Shown here: positions 9,354-12,932 of the stretch, one piece after another
Layout of the letters: each line of letters begins with the position of its first letter
How positions within the stretch are numbered: the first letter of the stretch is position 1
Translations under genes and position numbers: made by a program
The notes under the pieces: generated by a model
Databases searched by the model: none
Told to the model about the DNA's origin: nothing
Seen by the model: only the letters and a program-made list of their open reading frames with translations
From: Halopseudomonas salina
GTDB taxonomy: Bacteria > Pseudomonadota > Gammaproteobacteria > Pseudomonadales > Pseudomonadaceae
Length of the DNA stretch: 12,932 nt
NCBI RefSeq assembly: GCF_008641105.1
Contig: NZ_VTTI01000022.1
Location: forward strand, 1 to 12,932
Reading direction: 5' to 3'

Positions 9354-9564
9354 GTTCTTCGGCGTTGCTCTGTTCGGGCCATGGACCCATAACGCGCTGT
9401 GCCGGATCAAGATGGCACGCATCCAGCTGGAGCTGCAGGCGTACAAGGTTCACGTCAAGATCGGCGTAGGGCCGGGGCTGCCGTATCGGGACCGTGAGTT
9501 CGCGATCAATGCGATGGTAGGGCATGGAATGGATGCGAAGGATGCGCGGCGGGCGCTGGGGTAG
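9310..9564 (+). CDS. Small conserved-looking phage protein with unclear start
   Basis: The frame codes for FFGVALFGPWTHNALCRIKM and continues through ELQAYKVHVKIG, PYRDREFAINAMVGHGMDAK and DARRALG. Codon choice (mostly G or C at third positions) looks like real coding sequence. There is no ATG or GTG before the apparent domain start; the only candidates are TTG 9310, which overlaps the assembly gene by 44 bases, or an ATG at 9412 that would cut away the first third. The stop of the upstream gene falls within the codon just before KFFGV, where coupled genes of this operon normally carry TAATG. A small deletion could have removed the native start. It has no membrane span or known motif. Either a TTG-started gene of 84 residues or a start-lost remnant. 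Confidence 0.5.
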   Translation: MKRSGSTTRCRGPRKFFGVALFGPWTHNALCRIKMARIQLELQAYKVHVKIGVGPGLPYRDREFAINAMVGHGMDAKDARRALG

Positions 9565-9573
9565 GCCTAAAAA

Positions 9574-9592
9574 CCGGGACTGCTTAACCCGG
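9574..9592 (+). terminator. Weak stem-loop after the tail operon
   Basis: CCGGG (9574-9578) pairs with CCCGG (9588-9592) around a nine-base loop, ten bases after the last tail-operon stop. No T-run follows, so it is at best a weak or Rho-assisted terminator. Position is the main support. Confidence 0.25.
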
Positions 9593-9680
9593 CACAACAA
9601 GGATGCCGCCTTTGAACACGGCACAGGGATAGTAGCGTAAGCGGGTAGGGCGGGGAGTGACGGGGTTCACGTCTCTGACT

Positions 9681-9711
9681 TGGGGGAAATTTGGTGCGAT
9701 AGATTCCCCCA
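9681..9711. repeat. Inverted repeat, 8-base arms
   Basis: TGGGGGAA (9681-9688) and TTCCCCCA (9704-9711) are perfect inverted copies separated by 15 bases. The right arm also begins a nine-base direct repeat, TCCCCCAGA, found again at 9818-9826. The function is unknown; an attachment-site arm or structured RNA element is possible. Confidence 0.5.
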
Positions 9712-9791
9712 GAATCCCCTAAGCACGCTATAGCATCATCAGGATAGATGCGGTTCTAGGGCCTTGCAGCATATCGCAGTCCCGCAGAATA

Positions 9792-9823
9792 GGGGGTGCA
9801 AACGGATTCGAAATCCGTCCCCC
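9792..9823 (+). other. tRNA-Ser(CGA)-like anticodon arm in a larger hairpin; possible attachment-site core
   Basis: ACGGATTCGAAATCCGT (9802-9818) folds as an exact five-pair anticodon stem with a seven-base loop TTCGAAA. That loop has U33, anticodon CGA and purines 37-38, as in a serine tRNA. GGGGG (9792-9796) and CCCCC (9819-9823) could add an outer stem across a five-base bulge. I find no D arm, T arm or acceptor that fits around it, so it is not a complete tRNA gene. Some tyrosine integrases recombine within tRNA anticodon loops, so an attachment site or scar is possible; coincidence is not excluded. Confidence 0.3.
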
Positions 9824-9887
9824 AGAGATTCATTCCCATCAAATCAAATCGTAGACAAAAAAGGATGTTGCTGAAACAGGACCGAGG

Positions 9888-10586
9888 TCATGCATTGCCA
9901 TTTGTGTGGGCAGGGAACTGGTCGGGTTTGGTCTCGGCTTTTTTGGCTACATGGGTGTTGAGCTCTGTAAAGTACTCGTAATGGGAAATAGAGGCTTCTT
10001 GCAATAGCGCGATTAAGTCCAGTGTAATGCACGTCGCCATGCCTATCTCAGCCATTATCTTTTCTCGCATGGCTCCATAGAACCAAAGCCTCAAGGGGTC
10101 TTCTGTCGTTTTGAAAAAGGCAAAGCAGTTGTAGGTAGCGATCCATAGAGTTGTTAGTTCCGTCTGAGCTTTGCCGTAGCTGTATCCTGAGGTTAATTCC
10201 TCGGTTATATCTGAGTCAGAGAATGTCTGGTACGCCCCTATAACATCCTTGCTGTCTTGCTCGCTTAGACGTCTCAGCAGGGTTTGAAGAACATTGTCTA
10301 GCCTTTCGCGTGACGTGTTTTGTACGTGCTGCTCATGCAGGAACGATTGCTGCTCCCGTTGCAGGGTGTGTTGAGCTTTAAGGGTTTGGTGTTGCTGCCA
10401 AAGGATCCCAAGGGTAAGTAAGCCTAGCAGTGGTGCGTAAATCCCTGCCATAGCAGAACCCATCTCTGCCCACTGCCCATGGTCTGATGTGATCCTCCAG
10501 CCAAAGTGCCAGATGTAGATGGCGATCGGCGCGAGCAGTGCGGCACCGGCGGCAAGAATGGCTAGGGCGAGCTTGAAACGTTTCAT
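9888..10586 (-). CDS. Two-TM membrane protein, resembling putative phage abortive-infection proteins
   Basis: A 232-residue inner-membrane protein read from ATG 10586 with GGAAG six bases upstream. Residues 6-26 and 44-63 are hydrophobic spans. They are joined by a short polar loop with the motif GQWAEMGSAMAGIYAPLL (37-54). A helical, Gln-rich likely coiled coil (about 64-105) then leads to a soluble helical C-terminal domain with aromatic clusters (YNCFAFFKTTEDP, LRLWFYGAMREKI). The order TM - W..xG...xG.xxP - TM - coiled coil - cytosolic domain resembles the putAbiC-type phage abortive-infection family as I recall it; this needs a profile search. It lies divergent to the HEPN-like gene, 170 bases apart, and is clearly A+T-richer than the tail operon (about 45% G+C by hand count of one 60-base line). 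A superinfection-exclusion or defence role is inferred. Confidence 0.6.
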   Translation of the reverse strand: MKRFKLALAILAAGAALLAPIAIYIWHFGWRITSDHGQWAEMGSAMAGIYAPLLGLLTLGILWQQHQTLKAQHTLQREQQSFLHEQHVQNTSRERLDNVLQTLLRRLSEQDSKDVIGAYQTFSDSDITEELTSGYSYGKAQTELTTLWIATYNCFAFFKTTEDPLRLWFYGAMREKIMAEIGMATCITLDLIALLQEASISHYEYFTELNTHVAKKAETKPDQFPAHTNGNA

Positions 10587-10636
10587 GCGGGGCTTCCATG
10601 CGGTGGCAGAGTTGCAAGCCTAGCATGCAGGGCTGT

Positions 10637-10649
10637 GGACAGGTTGTCC
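10637..10649. promoter_or_regulatory. Short dyad in the divergent intergenic region
   Basis: GGACA-GGT-TGTCC is a perfect inverted repeat with three central bases, in the 170-base gap between the divergent membrane-protein and HEPN-like genes. Its position suits an operator controlling one or both. It is short and may be chance. Confidence 0.25.
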
Positions 10650-10756
10650 CCAAGCAGTTGAGGTCAGATGAGGTTTAATTGCATCCTGCAGCGGCTGGTT
10701 TGCGCTGAAGCTCGCCACTACCCATACTCGTTGGATATTAAACGGGTGGACGAATC

Positions 10757-11323
10757 ATGCTAAAAGCAGCAAGGGCAGAGCTGAGAGCGGCGAAAAATGC
10801 GCTCGAGCACATGAGTAATGCGGAAAGTTTTGAAGAGTATGAAGACTATTGGAGACAGCTTTTGAACTGTCTTGAGAAGTGTTGGAACAAAGCTGAAAGA
10901 GGTTGTCAGCATGTTCGGGATCAGTTTCAGCCATGGCAAGGCAGAACCCAAAACCTACGGAAAAAAGACATGCTGCTTCGCTATCTGAAGCAGGCGCGGG
11001 ATGCGGATAATCACTCTATTCAAGAGCTTGCGGAGCACAGGCCGGGCGGAACAGGGCTCGGATTTCCGAACGGCTCAGGCCATATTAAAAGGCTGGAAAT
11101 AGTGAACGGTGAGATTGTCCATTACGAGGGCGATCCTGTAACCCTCACGCACTATCCTTCCAGGCTTCTGGTAAAAAGCGTCGTTAATTCCGGCAAGTGG
11201 TATAACCCGCCAACTAGCCATCTGGAAAAGCCTTTGAACTCGGCTGACCCTCGGATTCTAGGGAAGCTTGGGATCGAGTTTTACGAGCGATTCATAGATG
11301 AGGCTGAAACGAAATTTTTCTAA
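10757..11323 (+). CDS. HEPN-like protein with R-D-x3-H motif, candidate RNase effector
   Basis: A 188-residue protein starting at ATG 10757; GGGTGGA (10744-10750) gives a moderate ribosome binding site. Residues 1-92 look like four or five helices, ending in RKKDMLLRYLKQ and then ARDADNHSIQELA. There R81 and H86 (R81-D82-x-x-x-H86) fit the R-[N/D/H]-x3-H catalytic signature of HEPN ribonucleases at the end of a long helix, the right place for that fold. The C-terminal half (92-188) has strand-like segments (IKRLEIVNGEIVHYEGD) and SGKWYNPPTSHLEKPLNSAD, then a closing helix (EFYERFIDEAETKFF); I do not recognise it. HEPN proteins act in abortive infection, toxin-antitoxin and CRISPR-associated RNA cutting. 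G+C is about 43% in a hand-counted line, well below the tail operon, pointing to acquired cargo. The HEPN call is by motif and helix layout only. Confidence 0.6.
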   Translation: MLKAARAELRAAKNALEHMSNAESFEEYEDYWRQLLNCLEKCWNKAERGCQHVRDQFQPWQGRTQNLRKKDMLLRYLKQARDADNHSIQELAEHRPGGTGLGFPNGSGHIKRLEIVNGEIVHYEGDPVTLTHYPSRLLVKSVVNSGKWYNPPTSHLEKPLNSADPRILGKLGIEFYERFIDEAETKFF

Positions 11324-11335
11324 CTGACTAGCAGA

Positions 11336-11366
11336 TTGACCGGGGTCAAGGCATGACCGTGGTCAA
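11336..11366. terminator. Stem-loop between convergent genes (probable bidirectional terminator)
   Basis: TTGACC (11336-11341) can pair with GGTCAA (11361-11366), and GGTCA (11344-11348) with TGACC (11354-11358), leaving a five-base loop and one two-by-two mismatch. The same bases also read as two adjacent short dyads, TTGACCGGGGTCAA and TGACCGTGGTCA, centred 17 bases apart. The element sits between the convergent HEPN-like and csrA genes and contains the csrA stop codon. T-tracts on both sides are weak. A terminator is most likely; paired operator sites are the alternative. Confidence 0.4.
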
Positions 11367-11575
11367 ATCTTGCCTTTTGCCTGAGTAATCGGCTGGTCCT
11401 GGTTCGGCGATGCGGACGAATCGTCATAGATTATTAGCTCTTCCCGCAATACAAGGATCTCCCTAGGGGCGTCGATACCAATGCGAGCGCACTGGCCATC
11501 GGTGTCGAGTATCTCAAGTATCACGTTGTCGCCTATATAAATGCGCTCGCCGATCCGGCGGGTGAGTGCAAACAT
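11363..11575 (-). CDS. csrA: CsrA/RsmA-family RNA-binding post-transcriptional regulator
   Basis: A 70-residue protein from ATG 11575 with AAGGA (11585-11589) nine bases upstream. CsrA homodimers bind A(N)GGA motifs in leader RNAs and usually block or alter translation. Family residues are in place: L4, R6-R7 and G9 in MFALTRRIGERIYIG, R31 in ARIGID, A36-P37, and V42 with R44 in VLREEL. L4 and R44 are the key RNA contacts. The usual H43 is Leu here. The C-terminal tail (residues 52-70, DSSASPNQDQPITQ and following) is longer and diverged from typical host copies of about 60 residues, which fits a phage-borne paralogue. The gene's own ribosome binding site contains GGA, so autoregulation is possible. 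It lies 67 bases behind the LexA-box gene and may share its transcript. Confidence 0.88.
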   Translation of the reverse strand: MFALTRRIGERIYIGDNVILEILDTDGQCARIGIDAPREILVLREELIIYDDSSASPNQDQPITQAKGKI

Positions 11576-11642
11576 GGTCTGAATTCCTTTTCAAAAAGCA
11601 TGAGCATGCCATCGGCCGGCTCGGTTGTCTGCGAACGGGATC

Positions 11643-11936
11643 TCATTCTGGCCGGCACAGCCAGCTTTGAGCATAAGCCGCCCCGTCGACGAGCTCAATG
11701 CCGGAGATTACAAAAGCGTTGGGCGCCATGGATTGCGCGCTCGCGTCCAGTAGGTCAGGTATCTGCGGTTCATTCAGCGGCATCGCGCCCTTCAGCATGG
11801 CGATGATGGAAGCGCGGCCGAGTGCACAGCTCTCGTGGTTGATGCGCACGTCACCGCGGATCTCTTCTGCTTTTCGTAGTTGGTCGGGGGTGAGCGGTAC
11901 GCCCTGGGCTCGCATGCGCCTAACGAGAAAGATCAT
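11643..11936 (-). CDS. Unknown 97-residue protein behind a LexA box (SOS-controlled candidate)
   Basis: I take the start as ATG 11936 because the longer reading from TTG 11948 would lie inside the inverted repeat of the LexA site. No clear Shine-Dalgarno is seen for either, so translation may be leaderless or start at M8 (ATG 11915). The protein begins MIFLVRRMRAQGVPLTPDQL, continues with KAEEIRGDVRINHESCALGR and ends QSWLCRPE. It is soluble and helical in its first half and has no known motif. I do not recognise the family. The position of the SOS box predicts induction by DNA damage. In coliphage 186 a LexA-controlled small protein (Tum) acts as an antirepressor; a similar role here is only a hypothesis. 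Confidence 0.6.
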   Translation of the reverse strand: MIFLVRRMRAQGVPLTPDQLRKAEEIRGDVRINHESCALGRASIIAMLKGAMPLNEPQIPDLLDASAQSMAPNAFVISGIELVDGAAYAQSWLCRPE

Positions 11937-11944
11937 AGTGTTGG

Positions 11945-11976
11945 TCAATATGCTGTATGGATGTACAGCATATTGA
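11945..11976 (-). promoter_or_regulatory. LexA (SOS) box within a 13-base-arm perfect inverted repeat
   Basis: CTGT-N8-ACAG, the gammaproteobacterial LexA core, is exact at 11953-11968 (CTGTATGGATGTACAG). The symmetry extends well beyond it: TCAATATGCTGTA (11945-11957) and TACAGCATATTGA (11964-11976) are perfect inverted copies around a six-base spacer. The box ends 16 bases before ATG 11936 on the minus strand, a normal promoter-blocking position. A CATATT -10-like hexamer on the minus strand lies in the dyad. LexA cleavage on DNA damage should release the downstream gene and perhaps csrA. Confidence 0.72.
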
Positions 11977-12012
11977 ATGAGGCAGGAAAATCAATCTGTT
12001 TGATTCTGGGCA

Positions 12013-12043
12013 GCCCGGCTGCGTAGGCGGTCTGCAGCCGGGC
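12013..12043. terminator. Strong stem-loop without T-run
   Basis: GCCCGGCTGC (12013-12022) and GCAGCCGGGC (12034-12043) are perfect inverted copies with an 11-base loop. The element follows the stop of the 92-residue minus-strand gene and precedes the LexA box. No T-run follows on either strand, so classic intrinsic termination is doubtful; transcript protection or Rho-dependent termination is possible. Confidence 0.4.
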
Positions 12044-12057
12044 CTGTTCGGCTGGGC

Positions 12058-12336
12058 TTATCCTCCGTATTCGTGATGGATGACCTGATCTTTCTCGACA
12101 TCCTGCAGGCTGTCCCACTCGCAGTCTTGGGGTTCTGCTGAGGCGTCGAGTGGCGGGTAATAGCCGCTGACTCGCCCGGCCCAGGTGGCTCCTGATTGTG
12201 ATTTGAGTGTTATCTGGATTTGCCCTTGGTGCTCGTCTGACTCCACGAAGACGCGGTCTCCAGACTGAAGGCCGCGGTCAATTTTTGCGTCTTGATCCAT
12301 TCCAGTCGACATCGTAGTGGCTTTCTTAAAGATCAT
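12058..12336 (-). CDS. Unknown 92-residue phage protein
   Basis: Starts at ATG 12336 with AGGAG eight bases upstream. A second in-frame ATG eight codons later (MSTGMDQDAK) has no better site. After a polar N-terminus, residues 22-60 read as strands of a small beta-barrel-like domain (SGDRVFVESD, GQIQITLKSQSG, ATWAGRVSGYYPP). The C-terminal third is acidic (CEWDSLQDVEKDQVIHHEYGG region). It has no membrane span, signal peptide or known motif, and I do not recognise the family. It lies 17 bases behind the 42-residue peptide gene on the same strand and is probably its operon partner. Confidence 0.6.
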   Translation of the reverse strand: MIFKKATTMSTGMDQDAKIDRGLQSGDRVFVESDEHQGQIQITLKSQSGATWAGRVSGYYPPLDASAEPQDCEWDSLQDVEKDQVIHHEYGG

Positions 12337-12353
12337 GCTGAGTGCTCCTGCGT

Positions 12354-12482
12354 TTAGAGGGAGCAGGTGACGCTATGTGACTGAATGAGGGGTGCAATGG
12401 TTAATAAGTGCTTTGCAAGCTCGATGAGGCTGGTGAGGAGCCTGGTCAGGAGGATCAGCCTTTTGAGTGTGTGTTCGTTCAT
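12354..12482 (-). CDS. Small 42-residue amphipathic peptide gene
   Basis: ATG 12482 is preceded by GAGG five bases upstream, a good site for so short a frame. The peptide starts MNEHTLKRLILLTRLLTSLI, continues with helix carrying K, H and E, and ends HSVTCSL. Leu-rich faces alternate with K, R and E, so an amphipathic helix is more likely than a plain membrane span. The frame continues far upstream as an artefact over the endolysin gene; the ribosome binding site decides this start. It is followed closely by the 92-residue gene. The role is unknown; a membrane-active or small regulatory peptide is possible. Confidence 0.48.
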   Translation of the reverse strand: MNEHTLKRLILLTRLLTSLIELAKHLLTIAPLIQSHSVTCSL

Positions 12483-12555
12483 AAGTACCTCAGATTGGCG
12501 AGAGCGGGATGCTTTCTTCCGGCTAGGGTGACTTTTTATTTCCGGCTGCTGATCG

Positions 12556-12568
12556 GTCGGAACCCGAC
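12556..12568 (+). other. Small hairpin upstream of the intrinsic terminator
   Basis: GTCGG-AAC-CCGAC forms a five-pair stem (a G-T pair may extend it), nine bases before the terminator stem. The two could act as tandem hairpins on a transcript heading to the endolysin, for example as an attenuator. It is short and unproven. Confidence 0.25.
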
Positions 12569-12577
12569 TCAATATGT

Positions 12578-12599
12578 GCCCGCTTCGGCGGGCTTTTTT
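12578..12599 (+). terminator. Intrinsic (Rho-independent) terminator
   Basis: GCCCGC-TTCG-GCGGGC (12578-12593) followed by six T (12594-12599) is a textbook terminator reading rightward with a stable TTCG tetraloop. It ends 24 bases before the endolysin start codon, leaving no room for a promoter in between. Rightward transcripts entering the endolysin would therefore have to read through it. Confidence 0.88.
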
Positions 12600-12623
12600 A
12601 TGCCTGCAATTCAGGAGCAACCC

Positions 12624-12932
12624 ATGCAAACGAGAACACTCTTCATCAGCGCCGGCCACTCCGACGCTGACCCTGGTGCTGTGGGGAATGGCTATACCGA
12701 GGCCGATATCGTGCTGGAGTTTCGGGACCTGCTCGCCGGCGCGCTGCGCGCCCGGGGTGTTGAGTTCAGCAAGGATGGTGAGCCCGGCCAGAACCTGCCG
12801 CTGTCCAAGGCATGGCGGCTGGCGGCCACGCAAGATATTGCCCTGGAGTTCCACTGCAACGCATTCCGCGCGGCAACGGCCACGGGCGTGGAGACACTGA
12901 GCTGGCCAGGCCAGATGGATCTCGGCGGGCGC
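12624..12932 (+). CDS. N-acetylmuramoyl-L-alanine amidase endolysin (Amidase_3), 3' truncated by the window edge
   Basis: ATG 12624 has AGGAG (12613-12617) six bases upstream; 103 residues are visible before the window ends in frame. Amidase_3 enzymes are zinc hydrolases that cut the bond between MurNAc and L-Ala in peptidoglycan; in a phage this releases progeny. Expected zinc-site residues are seen: H12 in TLFISAGHSD, E26 in GNGYTEADIV, and H77 in IALEFHCNA, where a typical family sequence has the S-x-H-x-N pattern. The glutamate needed for catalysis near the C-terminus lies outside the window. There is no N-terminal signal peptide, so export would need a holin. No holin is recognisable nearby. 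The terminator just upstream suggests expression under phage late antitermination or read-through. Confidence 0.86.
   Translation, partial: MQTRTLFISAGHSDADPGAVGNGYTEADIVLEFRDLLAGALRARGVEFSKDGEPGQNLPLSKAWRLAATQDIALEFHCNAFRAATATGVETLSWPGQMDLGGR

Larger units (their letters stand above)
9565..9887. other. Non-coding stretch between tail operon and moron cassette
   Basis: This 323-base interval has no convincing gene. It holds several inverted repeats: CCGGG/CCCGG (9574-9592), TGGGGGAA/TTCCCCCA (9681-9711) and the tRNA-like arm at 9792-9823. There is also a nine-base direct repeat TCCCCCAGA at 9705-9713 and 9818-9826. A short reading frame on the plus strand from 9796 runs into the antisense side of the next gene and is not believable. 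The stretch separates the G+C-rich tail operon from A+T-richer cargo and probably marks an old insertion boundary. Confidence 0.6.

Noticed and set aside
9780..9860. A complete tRNA gene
   Set aside because: Only the anticodon arm fits; no T arm, variable arm or acceptor pairing could be found on either strand.
9796..9981. A 61-codon plus-strand frame starting in the tRNA-like arm
   Set aside because: It has no ribosome binding site and runs antisense into the membrane-protein gene.
11593..11609. Terminator between the SOS-box gene and csrA (GCATGCTCATGC then TTTTT on the minus strand)
   Set aside because: The stem is only four pairs with a four-base loop, too weak to expect efficient termination.
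11698..11976. A 92-codon plus-strand frame opposite the SOS-box gene
   Set aside because: It has no ribosome binding site and ends within the LexA inverted repeat; it is a shadow of the minus-strand gene.
12483..12854. Upstream extension of the 42-residue peptide frame to 166 codons
   Set aside because: It crosses the terminator and is antisense to the endolysin; the GAGG-ATG at 12482 explains the real start.
1..12932. CRISPR array or insertion sequence
   Set aside because: No regularly spaced direct repeats and no transposase-like frame with terminal inverted repeats were seen.

Overview
The window is part of a prophage or temperate siphophage, most likely from a Pseudomonas-like gammaproteobacterium. 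The evidence is the compact G+C-rich tail operon (1-9564), a CsrA/RsmA-family gene, a LexA-type SOS box of the gammaproteobacterial CTGT-N8-ACAG form, and an amidase endolysin at the right edge. The host genus is inferred from codon and G+C character; nothing here proves it.

Left two thirds (1-9564, all + strand): a tail morphogenesis and fibre operon with gaps of only a few bases or short overlaps. In order it holds the C-terminal part of a tape measure protein, a small tail protein, a 569-residue tail hub-like protein, a 152-residue protein, a 518-residue tail protein, a 239-residue fibre or adaptor protein, a collagen-repeat tail fibre ending in a C1q-like jelly-roll tip, a tail fibre assembly-type protein, and a small gene with a doubtful start. 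Base composition falls sharply in the fibre tip and the first half of the assembly gene. This suggests the receptor-binding tip and the matching chaperone half were exchanged as a unit.

Middle (9565-11366): a 323-base non-coding stretch with several stem-loops and a perfect tRNA-Ser(CGA)-like anticodon arm leads into an A+T-richer accessory (moron) cassette. It holds two divergent genes. The minus-strand gene encodes a two-TM membrane protein resembling putative phage abortive-infection membrane proteins. The plus-strand gene encodes a 188-residue helical protein carrying an R-D-x3-H motif typical of HEPN ribonucleases. I regard this pair as the best candidate for an undescribed prophage-encoded defence or superinfection-exclusion system.

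Right part (11363-12932): a minus-strand control region with csrA, an unknown 97-residue gene directly behind a strong LexA box, another unknown 92-residue gene, and a 42-residue amphipathic peptide. A classic intrinsic terminator then stands 24 bases before the start codon of an Amidase_3 endolysin, which runs off the window. The SOS-box gene and csrA are close enough to be co-transcribed, which would link DNA damage to a phage-borne post-transcriptional regulator. No capsid, terminase, integrase, repressor or recognisable holin is visible in this window.
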